Part shown: positions 27,433-37,498 of the stretch, piece after piece | Position numbering within the stretch: the stretch's first letter is position 1 | Layout: every line of letters starts with the position of its first letter | DNA from: Novosphingobium sp. Chol11 | Lineage (GTDB): Bacteria > Pseudomonadota > Alphaproteobacteria > Sphingomonadales > Sphingomonadaceae | DNA: 64,000 nt | Direction: 5' to 3' | Assembly (NCBI RefSeq): GCF_900218065.1 | Contig: NZ_OBMU01000001.1 | Span: 1,615,335 to 1,679,334 of the forward strand | Made by a program: the position numbers and the translations under genes | The notes under the pieces: model-generated | The model's database searches: none | What the model was told of the DNA's origin: nothing | Seen by the model: only the letters and a program-made list of their open reading frames with translations

Positions 27433-28815
27433 TCACACCATATTTTCAGGCCGAACGAGCCGGTCGAAGCTTTCTTCGTCGACAAGGCCAAGAGCGAGGC
27501 CCGCTTGCCTCAGCGTCAGCCCCTCTGCATGCGCATGTTTCGCGATCTTGGCGGCATTGTCATAGCCGATTTCGGGCGCAAGAGCAGTGACCAGCATCAA
27601 TGACCTGTCGACCAGTTCGGCGATGCGTTTTTCATTCGCTTCCAGCCCCTCAACACAGCGCTCGGCGAAGCTTTGCATGCCGACGCTGAGCAGGTGGATC
27701 GAGCGCAGCACGGCCGCACCGATCATCGGTTTGAAGACGTTCAGCTCCAGATGACCCTGAAGACCGCCGACGCTCACCGCCTGATGATTGCCGATCACCT
27801 GGGCCGCGACCATGGTCAGCATCTCGCACTGGGTTGGGTTGACCTTGCCCGGCATGATGGAACTGCCCGGTTCGTTGGCGGGAAGGTCCAACTCGCCAAG
27901 TCCCGAGCGCGGCCCGCTGCCCAGCAGACGGATATCGTTGGCGATCTTGGTCAGCGCCACCGCCAGTGTGGCGAGGGTCGAAGAAAGATGGACGAGCGGA
28001 TCGTTGGAGGCGAGCGCTTCGTATTTATTATCGGCGGTCCGGAACGGCAGGCCGGTAATGGCCGCGATCTCCCTTGCCATGGCGATGCCGAAGCCCTCCG
28101 GCGCGTTGAGCCCCGTCCCCACCGCCGTTCCACCTTGAGCCAGCGCCATCATGCCGTGCATCACGGCTGGCTCTATCCGATGACGGCAGCGGTAGAGCTG
28201 GTGCGCATAGCCGGAAAATTCCTGACCCAACGTCAGCGGCGTTGCGTCCTGTAGATGCGTGCGGCCGATCTTCACGATATCGCCCCAGGCCTGCGCCTTG
28301 TCATCCAGCGCCTTGTGCAGGCGATCGAGCGCCGGGAAGAGCTGCTCCATCGCGGCACGCGCGGCGGCGATGTGGAGGGCGGTCGGGAAGCTGTCGTTGG
28401 ACGACTGGCCCATATTCACATGATCATTGGGATGGACGGGCGACTTGCCGCCCCGCTTGCCAGTCAAAGCTTCGTTGGCGATGCCCGCGATCACCTCATT
28501 GACGTTCATGTTGGATTGGGTGCCGCTGCCCGTCTGCCAAATGACGAGGGGGAACTGGTCGTCATGGTCGCCTGCGATCACTTGACCGGCGGCTGCCTCG
28601 ATCGCTTCGGCGAGTTCCGGCGCCAGTCCCTCCGTACGATTGACCCGAGCCGCAGCCTGTTTGACGATAGCGAGCGCGTGAACGATGCCGATCGGCATAC
28701 GCTCCATCGCACCGAAGGGGAAATTTTCGATACTGCGCTGGGTCTGCGCGCCCCAATAGGCGTTGGCGGGCACCTCTATGGCGCCGATGCTGTCGGTTTC
28801 GGTGCGGCTTTCCAT
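27433..28815 (-). CDS. fumC: Fumarate hydratase class II
   Basis: Interconverts fumarate and malate in the TCA cycle without an Fe-S cluster. The 460-aa protein has the superfamily signature [11 protein letters not shown], plus [15 protein letters not shown] and [11 protein letters not shown]. Its Shine-Dalgarno (GGGAG, 7 nt before the ATG) is contained in the 3' arm of a strong hairpin, so translation may be controlled. It follows sspB by 66 nt. Confidence 0.95.
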   Translation of the reverse strand: MESRTETDSIGAIEVPANAYWGAQTQRSIENFPFGAMERMPIGIVHALAIVKQAAARVNRTEGLAPELAEAIEAAAGQVIAGDHDDQFPLVIWQTGSGTQSNMNVNEVIAGIANEALTGKRGGKSPVHPNDHVNMGQSSNDSFPTALHIAAARAAMEQLFPALDRLHKALDDKAQAWGDIVKIGRTHLQDATPLTLGQEFSGYAHQLYRCRHRIEPAVMHGMMALAQGGTAVGTGLNAPEGFGIAMAREIAAITGLPFRTADNKYEALASNDPLVHLSSTLATLAVALTKIANDIRLLGSGPRSGLGELDLPANEPGSSIMPGKVNPTQCEMLTMVAAQVIGNHQAVSVGGLQGHLELNVFKPMIGAAVLRSIHLLSVGMQSFAERCVEGLEANEKRIAELVDRSLMLVTALAPEIGYDNAAKIAKHAHAEGLTLRQAGLALGLVDEESFDRLVRPENMV

Positions 28816-28820
28816 GCGAA

Positions 28821-28848
28821 GGCTCCCAGGACATGAGGTCCGGGAGCC
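28821..28848 (-). promoter_or_regulatory. Hairpin that encloses the fumC Shine-Dalgarno sequence
   Basis: On the minus strand GGCTCCCGGAC pairs with GTCC-T-GGGAGCC around loop CTCAT, giving 11 base pairs with one bulge. The 3' arm contains GGGAG, placed 7 nt from the fumC ATG. There is no T-run after it, so it is not a normal terminator. It may gate translation by ligand, protein or temperature; this is inference from the fold. Confidence 0.5.
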
Positions 28849-28881
28849 AATCTGGTAATAGCGGCGGCTATCCGCCAGACA

Positions 28882-29358
28882 TTATTTCTTCTTGCCGAAA
28901 TCCACGGTGACGACGTTAGAGCCGTCTTCGGTCGTTACCTGAGGCGCGTCATTCTCCGCTTCCTCATGCGGTTCGGGCGGAACGTCCGACTGTACCTGGA
29001 ACTGGAGCGCGAAATTCACGGCCGGATCGACAAAGGCGGTAATCGCCGCGAAGGGAATCGAAAGATGCGCTGCAACCTGGTTGAAGGTCAGGCTGACGCC
29101 GAAGCCATCGCCCCCCACCTTCAGGTCCCAGAATTTATTCTGGAGGACGATGGTCATCTCGTCAGGGAAACGCTCGACAAGCTGCTTGGGGATTTCCACA
29201 CCCGGCGCCTGCGTCTTGAAGGTGATGTAGAAATGATGCGTGCCCGGCAGGCCGCCTGAATGCTCCACTTCACCCAGCACCCGGCCGACCACCGCGCGCA
29301 GGGCCTCCTGCACGATTTCGTCATAGGGAATCAGGCTGTCAGGCAAGTCATCGCTCAT
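28882..29358 (-). CDS. sspB: SspB, ClpXP adaptor (alphaproteobacterial type)
   Basis: Delivers ssrA-tagged proteins to ClpXP. The 158-aa protein has an N-terminal SspB fold (about 1-115; GLPGTHHFYITFKTQAPGV, LQNKFWDLKV). An acidic linker follows, then a C-terminal tail VVTVDFGKKK, which fits the short ClpX-binding module. The ATG at 29358 removes a non-homologous upstream extension. Confidence 0.92.
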   Translation of the reverse strand: MSDDLPDSLIPYDEIVQEALRAVVGRVLGEVEHSGGLPGTHHFYITFKTQAPGVEIPKQLVERFPDEMTIVLQNKFWDLKVGGDGFGVSLTFNQVAAHLSIPFAAITAFVDPAVNFALQFQVQSDVPPEPHEEAENDAPQVTTEDGSNVVTVDFGKKK

Positions 29359-29456
29359 CCCCCATTGTCCTAACGGCGCGGCGCGGCTGGTCAAGAGCAG
29401 GCCACACATGCAACGCCACATTGCAAGGTGCCCCCACTTCGGTATAGGGCGCAGCC

Positions 29457-30044
29457 ATGCGCACGGGCGAAATTCACCGCAACACTGCGGAAACGCAGAT
29501 CGACGTGACCGTCAACCTCGACGGCACGGGGGTCTATACCGTCTCCACCGGGATCGGCTTCCTCGATCACATGATCGAGCAGCTGTCGCGGCACTCGCTG
29601 ATCGACATGGAAGTGAAGACGGTCGGCGACCTGCATGTCGACCAGCATCACACGACCGAAGACACCGCGATCGCCATTGGCGAGGCTGTGGCAAAGGCGC
29701 TGGGCGACAAGCGCGGCATCACCCGCTACGGCAGCGTCTATTCGCCGATGGACGAGACGCTCACCCGCGTGTCGCTCGACATTTCCGGCCGCCCCTGGTT
29801 GGTGTTCAAGGCGCCCTTCACCGTGCAGCGGCTGGGCGAATGGGATACCGAGATGATCGAGCACTGGTTCCACAGCTTCGCACAGGCTGCCGGGATCACG
29901 CTGCATGTGGAAAATCTCTATGGCAGCAACAATCACCATATCGTCGAAAGCTGCTTTAAAGGGCTTGCCCGCGCGCTGCGCCAGGCGGTGGAGATCGACC
30001 CGCGCAAGGCGGATGCGATCCCCTCGACCAAGGGGATGCTGTGA
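29457..30044 (+). CDS. hisB: Imidazoleglycerol-phosphate dehydratase
   Basis: The seventh step of histidine synthesis. The 195-aa monofunctional form lacks a phosphatase domain. Metal-binding motifs HTTED ([14 protein letters not shown]) and its repeat [11 protein letters not shown] are both present, along with GFLDHM. First gene of hisB-hisH-hisA-hisF-hisE; its stop overlaps the hisH start. Confidence 0.97.
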   Translation: MRTGEIHRNTAETQIDVTVNLDGTGVYTVSTGIGFLDHMIEQLSRHSLIDMEVKTVGDLHVDQHHTTEDTAIAIGEAVAKALGDKRGITRYGSVYSPMDETLTRVSLDISGRPWLVFKAPFTVQRLGEWDTEMIEHWFHSFAQAAGITLHVENLYGSNNHHIVESCFKGLARALRQAVEIDPRKADAIPSTKGML

Positions 30045-30658
30045 CCACCCTCGCCCTCATCGATTACGGCGCAGGCAACCTTCATTCCGTCCATAATGCC
30101 CTGCGCAAGGCGGGAGCGGAGGATGCCGTCATCACCGCCGATCCTGCGCTGGTGGCGAAGGCCGATCGCATCGTCCTGCCGGGCGTCGGAGCTTTTCGCG
30201 CGTGCATGGATGCGCTTTCCGCCATCCCCGGCATGATCGACGCGATGAACGAAGCTGTGGGCGAGCGCGGCACGCCCTTCCTGGGCGTGTGCGTCGGCAT
30301 GCAGTTACTCGCGGACGCGGGCGAGGAATTCGGCCGGCATGAGGGTCTGGGGTGGGTGCCCGGCACAGTAAGGCGTATCGAGCCGAATGATCCCGCGATC
30401 AAAGTGCCGCACATGGGCTGGAACAAGGTGACGCTGAATGGAGCGCCGCCGCTGCTGGAAACGGGCGAGGCCTATTTCCTGCACAGCTATCATTTCGAAG
30501 CCGATGATCCTGCTCATGTCGCTGCGGTCACCGATCATGGCGGCCCGCTGGTGGCAGCGGTTGCCCGTGACACGATCATCGGTTGCCAATTCCATCCGGA
30601 AAAGAGCCAGACCTATGGTCTTTCCTTCCTCTCCCGTTTCCTGAAGTGGCGTCCGTGA
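30041..30658 (+). CDS. hisH: Imidazole glycerol phosphate synthase, glutaminase subunit
   Basis: Supplies ammonia from glutamine to HisF. The 205-aa class I glutamine amidotransferase has the nucleophile in GVCVGMQLL and the His-Glu pair in CQFHPEKSQ. The GTG start overlaps the hisB stop (GTGA). Its partner hisF lies two genes downstream. Confidence 0.96.
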   Translation: MTTLALIDYGAGNLHSVHNALRKAGAEDAVITADPALVAKADRIVLPGVGAFRACMDALSAIPGMIDAMNEAVGERGTPFLGVCVGMQLLADAGEEFGRHEGLGWVPGTVRRIEPNDPAIKVPHMGWNKVTLNGAPPLLETGEAYFLHSYHFEADDPAHVAAVTDHGGPLVAAVARDTIIGCQFHPEKSQTYGLSFLSRFLKWRP

Positions 30659-30685
30659 CCCCTCTTCGCTCGTTCGGATATTGAT

Positions 30686-31423
30686 ATGAGCCTGATCGTT
30701 TTCCCTGCAATCGACCTTAAAGGTGGACAGGTCGTCCGCCTGGCCGAAGGCGATATGAACCGCGCCACCGTCTATGGCGACGATCCCGCCGCGCAGGCGC
30801 TGATCTTCGCTGAAGCGGGCGCGGAGCATCTGCATGTCGTGGATTTGGACGGCAGCTTTGCGGGCCATGCGGTCAATGCCGAGGCGGTCGAGCGCATTGT
30901 CGAGGCCTTCCCCGGCCACGTCCAACTTGGCGGCGGTATCCGCAATCGCGAAGCGGTCGAGCGCTGGTTCGACCTTGGCGTGTCTCGCATCGTCATCGGC
31001 ACGGCTGCATTGAAGGATCCGGCTTTCGTGAAAGCGGCGGCGCGTGACTTTCCCGGCGGTATCGTCGTTGCCGTCGATGCGCGGGACGGGTTCGTCGCGA
31101 CTGACGGCTGGGCCGAAAAGTCCGACATGCCGATCGCTGACCTCGCCTGCCGGTTCGAGGATGCGGGCGTCGCAAGCCTGCTCTTCACGGATGTCGGCCG
31201 CGACGGCCTGCTCAAGGGTTGCAATATCGACGCAACCGTCGAGTTGGCGCGCGGAACGGACATTCCCGTGATCGCCAGCGGCGGCGTGGCAGGGATCGCG
31301 GACATTCGCGTTCTCAGCCTGCATGCCGATGAAGGCATCGAGGGCGTCATCACGGGACGTGCGCTTTACGACGGGCGGCTGGATTTGAAGGCGGCGCTGG
31401 CGATTGCAAAGGCGGCGGCGTGA
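30686..31423 (+). CDS. hisA: Phosphoribosylformimino-5-aminoimidazole carboxamide ribotide isomerase
   Basis: A (beta/alpha)8 isomerase of histidine synthesis, 245 aa. It opens [14 protein letters not shown] with the catalytic Asp. The second half has [14 protein letters not shown] with the other catalytic Asp and the phosphate motif IASGGV. Its stop overlaps the hisF start (GTGA). Confidence 0.97.
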   Translation: MSLIVFPAIDLKGGQVVRLAEGDMNRATVYGDDPAAQALIFAEAGAEHLHVVDLDGSFAGHAVNAEAVERIVEAFPGHVQLGGGIRNREAVERWFDLGVSRIVIGTAALKDPAFVKAAARDFPGGIVVAVDARDGFVATDGWAEKSDMPIADLACRFEDAGVASLLFTDVGRDGLLKGCNIDATVELARGTDIPVIASGGVAGIADIRVLSLHADEGIEGVITGRALYDGRLDLKAALAIAKAAA

Positions 31424-32184
31424 CCGTCTGCACCCGCGTCATCCCTTGCCTGGATGTCGCCAATGGCCGCGTGGTCAAGGGCGTGAACTTCGTCGATCTG
31501 CGCGACGCGGGCGATCCTGTCGAACAGGCCCGGGTCTATGACGCGGCTGGCGCGGACGAGCTGTGCTTCCTTGACATCACCGCGACCCATGAGGCGCGCG
31601 GCACCATATTGGACGTGGTGCGCCGCACGGCCGAGGTCTGCTTCATGCCCGTCACGGTGGGCGGCGGCGTGCGCAGCCCGGAGGATGCGCGGGCGCTGTT
31701 GCTCGCGGGGGCCGACAAGGTGGCCGTCAATAGTGCCGCAGTGGCGCGCCCCGAGGTAGTGGCCGATATAGCCGATCGCTTCGGCAGCCAGTGCATCGTC
31801 GGGTCGGTCGATGCCCGGCGCGTCGGGGACAAGCGCTGGGAAATCTTCACTCACGGTGGCCGCAAGCCCACCGGCATCGACGCGGTCGAACATGCTGTGA
31901 GGCTGGCCGAACTTGGGGCGGGCGAATTGCTGGTCACTTCAATGGATGGCGACGGCACGAAGCAGGGGTACGACCTCGCCCTCACCCGCACCATTGCCGA
32001 CGCGGTATCCGTGCCCGTCATCGCGAGCGGCGGCGTGGGCACCTTGCAGCATCTGGTGGAAGGCGTGATCGAAGGTCATGCGAGCGCCGTGCTGGCCGCG
32101 TCCATCTTCCACTTTGGCCAGCATACTGTCGCCGAGGCGCATCAAGCACTGGCCGCTGCCGGCGTGCCGGTGCGTTCGCGGTGA
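31420..32184 (+). CDS. hisF: Imidazole glycerol phosphate synthase, cyclase subunit
   Basis: Makes imidazole glycerol phosphate and AICAR with ammonia from HisH. The 254-aa barrel has [16 protein letters not shown] with the first catalytic Asp, and [13 protein letters not shown] with the second. Phosphate motifs VGGGV and IASGGVG are visible. GTG start, coupled to hisA. Confidence 0.97.
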   Translation: MTVCTRVIPCLDVANGRVVKGVNFVDLRDAGDPVEQARVYDAAGADELCFLDITATHEARGTILDVVRRTAEVCFMPVTVGGGVRSPEDARALLLAGADKVAVNSAAVARPEVVADIADRFGSQCIVGSVDARRVGDKRWEIFTHGGRKPTGIDAVEHAVRLAELGAGELLVTSMDGDGTKQGYDLALTRTIADAVSVPVIASGGVGTLQHLVEGVIEGHASAVLAASIFHFGQHTVAEAHQALAAAGVPVRSR

Positions 32185-32221
32185 GCAACTTTTCATTGAC
32201 GGGCCGCGCGGTGAAGGCTTG

Positions 32222-32551
32222 ATGGAACCCATGCGCTCGACCCTCCACGATCTTGAAAACACCATCCGGCAGCGGCGGACGGCTGATCCCTCGCAATCCT
32301 ATGTGGCCAAGCTGACGGCTCGGGGCCGGGGAAAGATCGCGCAGAAAGTGGGCGAGGAAGCGGTGGAAACCGTGATCGCCGCCATGGCCTCCGACCGTGA
32401 AGGTGTAGTTGGCGAGAGCGCTGACCTGATCTTCCACCTGATGGTCTTACTCGCAGATCTCGATATCCCGCTCGACGCCGTGCTGGATGAGTTGGACCGC
32501 CGGGAGGGCGTGTCGGGCATCGCCGAAAAGGCGGCCCGGCCAAAGGACTGA
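32222..32551 (+). CDS. hisE: Phosphoribosyl-ATP pyrophosphatase
   Basis: Hydrolyses phosphoribosyl-ATP to phosphoribosyl-AMP, the second step of the pathway. The 109-aa MazG-fold protein has KIAQKVGEEAVETVIAA with Mg-binding glutamates and ESADLIFHLMVLL. hisI is not adjacent. The ATG at 32222 or one three codons later may be used. Confidence 0.94.
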   Translation: MEPMRSTLHDLENTIRQRRTADPSQSYVAKLTARGRGKIAQKVGEEAVETVIAAMASDREGVVGESADLIFHLMVLLADLDIPLDAVLDELDRREGVSGIAEKAARPKD

Positions 32552-32622
32552 CCGGCTGCCGGAAAGAAATCCAGCCATCCGCGTTTCCTGATCTGCTTTA
32601 AGCCGAACAGGGAGACCACGGC

Positions 32623-33195
32623 ATGGTAAGAACGATCGCGGGCGGCATATTGGGCGGCTTCGCTCTTTTCATCATCCGCTTCCTATTCTGGCAGACGCCG
32701 CTGAGCGCCCTTGCCCTGCATCGCGCGGGTGAAGCGCCCGGCGCCAACCTTCAGGCAGCGCTGGCCCAATCACTGACGCCGACCGGAACGGGCGTCTACA
32801 TCGTCCCTGACCCGGCCACCGCGCAAGGCACGATCCTGTACGGAAAGGGTCCAATCGCGACCATCTTCTATAACAGTAGCGGCTTTCCAGTGACCGACAG
32901 CGCCGCGCTGATCGGTGGCCTGGTCCTCGCCCTCATCGCAGGTGTCGTCATCGCATTGGCGCTGAGGTTCGCGGCGGCGGACTTTGGCAGCCGCGCGCGC
33001 ATCGCCCTGCTTTCGGCATTGGCCGCGGTGTTATGGCTGGACATCGGGCAGGCCGTGTTCAACCACGCGCATTGGGGCTACATCCTCTACCTCGCCTTCA
33101 GCGATTTTATCGCGCTGGCCGCAGCCGGGCTTATCGCCGCCCGGCTGATCGCTACGGCTCCGGTCGCTTCGCCCAGCGCTACAACGATGCACTGA
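32623..33195 (+). CDS. Membrane protein, unknown function
   Basis: A 190-aa protein with an N-terminal hydrophobic helix (about 4-24), a soluble stretch with [16 protein letters not shown] (about 50-95), and three further helices (about 92-113, 122-140, 150-175). I recognise no family. It ends overlapping the 3' end of the histone-deacetylase-like gene by 17 nt. Confidence 0.7.
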   Translation: MVRTIAGGILGGFALFIIRFLFWQTPLSALALHRAGEAPGANLQAALAQSLTPTGTGVYIVPDPATAQGTILYGKGPIATIFYNSSGFPVTDSAALIGGLVLALIAGVVIALALRFAAADFGSRARIALLSALAAVLWLDIGQAVFNHAHWGYILYLAFSDFIALAAAGLIAARLIATAPVASPSATTMH

Positions 33196-34099
33196 AGCCG
33201 CTACCCGCCTCCTCAGCAAGCCGGATCATGCAGGCGGCATGACGCTCCGCCACCGCCATCCTGTCCTCGCCATAACCGCCGCCCATGGTGCTGGCGAGCG
33301 GGATGCCGCGGCGGCGGGCTTCCCGCATGACGGCGCGGTCGCGCGCATCCAGCCCCGCATCGCTGAGCGCCAACCTTCCCAGCCGGTCGTCGGCATGGGG
33401 GTCGACCCCGGCCTGGTACAGGATCAGGTCCGGACCGAAGCTATCGAGCGCCTGCGGCAACACCTGCATCAGCATCGCGATATAATCCGCGTCACCCACG
33501 CCGTCAGGCAATGCGACGTCGAGCGAGGAACGCATCTTGCGTGCGGGGAAGTTCTTCTCCGCATGGATCGAGAGGGTGAAGACATCATCCCGCCCAGCCA
33601 TCAACTGCGCGGTGCCGTCCCCCTGATGAACGTCAAGATCAAGGATGAACACGCGCTGCGCGTCCCCTTCCCTGATCAAACGATTCGCAGCGATGGCGAG
33701 ATCGTTGAACACGCAATAGCCCGCACCGCTGTCATAAAGCGCATGATGGCTGCCGCCCGCCGCATTGGCAGCATAGCCATGCACCATCGCCAGCTTCGCC
33801 GCCGCCCAGGTTCCGCCAGGCGAAAGCATCGACCGCCGCATGGTCCGTTCATTGACGGCAAAGCCGATCCGCCGCTGCTTGTCGCGCGGCACCGTCAGGG
33901 TCGCGACCTCTTCGACATAGTCGGGGTCGTGCACCGCCTCTATCCAAGGACGGGGCATGGGCGCGGGTTCATGGAGCGTAAAGGCAGCGCCGCTTAGCCT
34001 AAGTGCTTCCATAACCAGCCCATATTTATCAAAACGAAAGCGGCTGCGTGCTGTTGCAGGAGAAACATAGGCAGGATGGTGAACGACATGGAGCATCAT
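33179..34099 (-). CDS. Histone deacetylase-family hydrolase (acetoin-utilisation/AcuC-like)
   Basis: A 306-aa zinc amidohydrolase of the arginase/HDAC fold. Active-site signatures are GGSHHALYD, the metal motif [10 protein letters not shown] and [14 protein letters not shown]. Bacterial members deacetylate small molecules, polyamines or proteins; the substrate here is unknown. It is divergent from the first L,D-transpeptidase gene. Confidence 0.9.
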   Translation of the reverse strand: MMLHVVHHPAYVSPATARSRFRFDKYGLVMEALRLSGAAFTLHEPAPMPRPWIEAVHDPDYVEEVATLTVPRDKQRRIGFAVNERTMRRSMLSPGGTWAAAKLAMVHGYAANAAGGSHHALYDSGAGYCVFNDLAIAANRLIREGDAQRVFILDLDVHQGDGTAQLMAGRDDVFTLSIHAEKNFPARKMRSSLDVALPDGVGDADYIAMLMQVLPQALDSFGPDLILYQAGVDPHADDRLGRLALSDAGLDARDRAVMREARRRGIPLASTMGGGYGEDRMAVAERHAACMIRLAEEAGSGFSASL

Positions 34100-34155
34100 C
34101 TTTTTTCCGCGATGATAAGTTTGAACGATGAGGGCTTTGCGCTATCTGGTCCAGC

Positions 34156-35607
34156 ATGAACCGTCCCGATTTGATCCGTTTTTGCCTCAGCCCCCTCATC
34201 GGCCTCGCCGCCGCGCCAGCGATTGCGCAGCCGCCTGCGGTTGTGCCGACGCTGCCACCGTCCGCGCCGCCGGTCATCGCACCGCCCGCTGTGGTGACGC
34301 CGCCAGTCCCCATCCCGCCGCTGTCGGCCGCGCAACAGGCCTGGCTCAACAACTGGCTGAAGGGCGGCGCCGAGCAGGGCCTGATGGCCCGCAGCAAGGC
34401 GACGGCATCGCTTTCCGGCGATGCCCTGGTGTCCGCTGTGCTGGACCGGGCGAAGGCGCTCAGCACGGGAAGGGTGGATACCGCAGACTTTCTCGACATC
34501 TGGGCGCTTCGCCCGGCCACTTTTGATCCGCGCCCCGGGCTCGCACGCGCCATTGTCGAAGACCGCCTGCCCCAATGGGCGTCCGGCCTGACGCCGCCTT
34601 ATTCCGGCTATGATGGCCTGCGTCGTGGGCTTGCCGCCTATGAGCGGATTCGCGATGCGGGCGGCTGGCCTGTCCTGAATGCCAAGTCCGCGCCCGACGC
34701 GGTGCGCAAGCGTCTCGCGATCGAGGACAAGAGCGTGCAGCCGGGCGAAGCGCTGACCGACGTGCTGCAACGGGCACAGCGGCGCTATGGGTTGAACCCG
34801 ACCGGCCTGCTCGATGCGCGCACGCTCAAGGAACTTAATGTTCCGGTCGAGGACCGTATCGCGGCCATCATGGCGAACATGGAACGCTGGCGCTGGATGC
34901 CGCGCCAACTGCCGGTCAATCGCGTTCAGGTGAACATCGCCGCTGCCGTGCTCACCGTCTTCGAAGGCGATCAGCCGGTCACCTCCATGCGCGCCGTCAC
35001 CGGGTCGCCCGACAATGCGACGCCGATGCTGACGTCCAGCATCCATTCCATCGTCGTCAATCCGCCATGGAATGTCCCGTCTTCCATCGCGAAGAAGGAA
35101 TTGTGGCCAAAGGGGCGCGCGGCGTTGCTGCGGCAGGGCTACAAGATCGTGGGCACTCCGGAAAACGGGGAGCGGATCGTTCAGCCCGCAGGTCCCAGCA
35201 GCGCGCTTGGCCGGTTGAAGTTCGACTTCAACAATCCCTTCGCAGTCTACCTGCATGACACGCCCGCCCGCGCGAAATTCTCCAGTTATGACCGGCTCGC
35301 CAGCCATGGCTGCATCCGGCTTGAAAAGCCGGTGCCGCTCGCGGAACTGATGGTGCAGAGCGATCCCAAGCTGGCGGGCAAGGTCCAGTCGCTGATCGAC
35401 ACCGGCAAGACGCAGCGCGTGCAGTTGCCCAAGGAAGTGGCGGTCTATCTGCTTTACTGGACCGCCTTTGCCAGCGGTAACGGCACCATGAATTTCCGGT
35501 CCGATCCCTATGGCTGGGACAAGCTTCTCGCCCGGAAGATCGAAGCATCCAGCCGCCGCCTTGATCCCACCGCCGCACCTGCGCCAACCATCGCATCGAA
35601 GGACTAA
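34156..35607 (+). CDS. L,D-transpeptidase, YcbB/LdtD-like
   Basis: Forms 3-3 cross-links in peptidoglycan, in the periplasm. The 483-aa protein has a signal peptide (cleavage near AIAQ, residue 25) and a Pro/Val-rich linker. A scaffold domain contains a peptidoglycan-binding repeat (about 180-235). The YkuD catalytic domain (about 250-430) has nucleophile Cys386 in SHGCIRLEKP. The next gene, a small lipoprotein, starts 6 nt later. Confidence 0.92.
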   Translation: MNRPDLIRFCLSPLIGLAAAPAIAQPPAVVPTLPPSAPPVIAPPAVVTPPVPIPPLSAAQQAWLNNWLKGGAEQGLMARSKATASLSGDALVSAVLDRAKALSTGRVDTADFLDIWALRPATFDPRPGLARAIVEDRLPQWASGLTPPYSGYDGLRRGLAAYERIRDAGGWPVLNAKSAPDAVRKRLAIEDKSVQPGEALTDVLQRAQRRYGLNPTGLLDARTLKELNVPVEDRIAAIMANMERWRWMPRQLPVNRVQVNIAAAVLTVFEGDQPVTSMRAVTGSPDNATPMLTSSIHSIVVNPPWNVPSSIAKKELWPKGRAALLRQGYKIVGTPENGERIVQPAGPSSALGRLKFDFNNPFAVYLHDTPARAKFSSYDRLASHGCIRLEKPVPLAELMVQSDPKLAGKVQSLIDTGKTQRVQLPKEVAVYLLYWTAFASGNGTMNFRSDPYGWDKLLARKIEASSRRLDPTAAPAPTIASKD

Positions 35608-35613
35608 GACCCC

Positions 35614-35904
35614 ATGCGCAAGATTGCCCTCGCCGCCCTTGCTGGCGCGCTCGCCCTGTCCGCTTGCGGGAAGAAGGAAGAGCAGGCGCCCGCGACCAAC
35701 AACATGGTCGAACCCCCGGTTGAAAATGTGATCATCGAGGAACCGGAAGCGCCGCTGCCGCCAGCCAATAATGCCGTGGCCGCGCCGGAACCTGCGCCGC
35801 CGCCAAGCATTTCCGAGCAGCAGCAAATCCAGGATGACGCTGAAGCGACCGGCATGACCGCACGGTTGGACCAGTCGTCCGAGGCGAGCAACTCGACCGA
35901 TTGA
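35614..35904 (+). CDS. Small lipoprotein, unknown function
   Basis: A 96-aa protein with lipobox LSAC (Cys18). The mature part is low-complexity, rich in Pro, Glu, Ala and Asn, and probably disordered. It sits between two L,D-transpeptidase genes and starts 6 nt after the first, so a role near the cell wall is possible but unproven. Confidence 0.75.
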   Translation: MRKIALAALAGALALSACGKKEEQAPATNNMVEPPVENVIIEEPEAPLPPANNAVAAPEPAPPPSISEQQQIQDDAEATGMTARLDQSSEASNSTD

Positions 35905-35994
35905 GCCGAAGGATGGCCACCTTCGGACGAGTGGCGGCGGCCTGTCTTCGCCCCGCCCTTTAAGCGGGCGCGGAGCTTTGCTATATTGCGATTC

Positions 35995-36675
35995 ATGGAT
36001 CGCCGCAGTTTTACGAAGGCCGCTTTGAGCGGACTTGCCTTTTCTTTTCTAGCAGATAGCGCGGGTCGCGCGGCTTTGACGGCCAACCTACAGCCCGCCG
36101 CGCCTGTGCCGCCACCCGTTACGCCTCACCCGGTAACGCCGTTGACGCGGCAGCCCTATGCGCGGCTGCTCGATCGGGCGAAAGCGGCACTGGACGAGCA
36201 TGCGCATATGTTCGAACTGCGCGACCGTATCGCGCTGGCCGACTTCAACGCCCCCTCGCGCGAGTTGCGCTTCCACATCGTCGATTTGCTGGGAGGGCAC
36301 GCCAGTTCCTACCTTGTGTCTCATGGCCGGGGATCTGATCCGGGTCATTCGGGTTGGCTGCAAACATTTTCCAACGAACCGAATTCGCTCGCCAGTTCGG
36401 CGGGCGCGTACAAGACTGGCCAGATTTACGAGGGGCAGCATGGCCGGGCCATGCGGCTCGCGGGTCTGGACGCGCAAAACAACAATGCCGAAATGCGGGC
36501 GATCGTGATCCACGGCGCAGATTATGTGAGCGAAGACCATATCGCGACATGGGGCAAGATCGGCCGGAGCGAAGGCTGTTTTGCCGTTGCCCGGCATATG
36601 CTGCCGCAGTTGCTGGGCCTGCTCGGGCCGGGTCGCATGATCTACGCGAACAAGCTTACCGCCATGGGGGCTTGA
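35995..36675 (+). CDS. Murein L,D-transpeptidase catalytic-domain protein (YkuD_2 type)
   Basis: A 226-aa exported protein. The N-terminus MDRRSFTKAALSGLAFSF resembles a twin-arginine signal. The catalytic region has VSHGRGSDPGHSGWLQTFSN, the HG of IHGADYVS, and the nucleophile Cys195 in SEGCFAV. A TATATT box ends 7 nt before the ATG, so the transcript may be nearly leaderless. An in-frame TTG at 35986 is less likely. It is the second transpeptidase of this pair. Confidence 0.88.
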   Translation: MDRRSFTKAALSGLAFSFLADSAGRAALTANLQPAAPVPPPVTPHPVTPLTRQPYARLLDRAKAALDEHAHMFELRDRIALADFNAPSRELRFHIVDLLGGHASSYLVSHGRGSDPGHSGWLQTFSNEPNSLASSAGAYKTGQIYEGQHGRAMRLAGLDAQNNNAEMRAIVIHGADYVSEDHIATWGKIGRSEGCFAVARHMLPQLLGLLGPGRMIYANKLTAMGA

Positions 36676-36802
36676 GGTCGGGCGTACCCGCCCAGCGCCA
36701 TTACCGCCCTTCTCAAGCAAAATGTGCTTAATCCTAGCCATGCGACCGCTCGGGCGAACGGGGGTAGAGGTTGTGTCGGTTTAGGGTGATCCAGCTCTAA
36801 AC

Positions 36803-37498
36803 CTATTGCGCCACCAACTCGCAGAATCGCTGCGCCATGGCGAACTCTTCTCTCCGCCGTGCCGCCCGGGCGGCAGCTTCGGCGTCCTCGCCCCATTGTT
36901 CGACTTCCCAAGCCTCGTCGATTTCCGAAGCGGTCCAGATCGCGTTGGCGTCATGCCCGCCTTCGACAATCGCCAGACCGCAGACCAGCGATCCCGACAG
37001 CGTCACCAAAGTCGACAAGCCTGCCAGCGTGAAGGGATCATAGGCTTTCACCGCTGCGTCCAGCCGCTCCAGAGTCTCTGGCGGCTGATCGACGGGAATA
37101 ATCCCCTGCGTCACCCGGAAAGTGACGTCATAACGCTGCCGCGCCCAGTCCAGCAGCGGGTCCCAGGCCGCCGCTTCCCGCGAAACCAGTTCCGCCGGTC
37201 CTTCGGCGCGGTAGCAGAGGAGGTCGCTGGTCCCGTAATTGGCTATACCCGCCGCGAAGCTTTCGCGATGGGGCGCGATCTGATCGATCGCACCGTTGGC
37301 GAGCCCGGTAAAAGGCATGGAACGCGGATCGACGGTATCACCCTGCCGCCGCCATTCATCCGCCACAGCCTCCGCCAGCCGCGCCGTCGGCAATGCCAGG
37401 GCAGCGCGCGCAGGCGTGCGCACCGGGCGGCGATCAAGCTGGACCTCATGCCCGGCGCCGCCGGAAATCACCGCGACATCCTTATAAAAGCGTTTCAT
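36803..37498 (-). CDS. ATP12-family F1-ATPase assembly chaperone
   Basis: A 231-aa homologue of mitochondrial ATP12, which helps assemble the alpha subunit into F1-ATPase; the family is typical of alphaproteobacteria. Visible family stretches are KDV (start), DRRPVRTPA, ADEWRRQGD, MPFTGLANGAID, SDLLCYRAE and WDPLLDWA. It is the last gene of the coupled run from 40101 down to here; its ATG overlaps the upstream stop. Confidence 0.9.
   Translation of the reverse strand: MKRFYKDVAVISGGAGHEVQLDRRPVRTPARAALALPTARLAEAVADEWRRQGDTVDPRSMPFTGLANGAIDQIAPHRESFAAGIANYGTSDLLCYRAEGPAELVSREAAAWDPLLDWARQRYDVTFRVTQGIIPVDQPPETLERLDAAVKAYDPFTLAGLSTLVTLSGSLVCGLAIVEGGHDANAIWTASEIDEAWEVEQWGEDAEAAARAARRREEFAMAQRFCELVAQ

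Noticed and set aside
34096-35826. 576-codon minus-strand frame opposite the first L,D-transpeptidase
   Set aside because: It lies wholly over a gene with a clear catalytic Cys motif; the composition is that of a shadow frame.
35907-35927. Hairpin CCGAAGG..CCTTCGG after the small lipoprotein gene
   Set aside because: The stem is perfect but only 7 bp and has no T-run, so I did not call a terminator.
36779-36803. Dyad GGTTTAG..CTAAACC at the end of the ATP12 gene as a terminator
   Set aside because: No T-run follows on either strand, and the 11-nt loop is long; it may be chance or a weak element.
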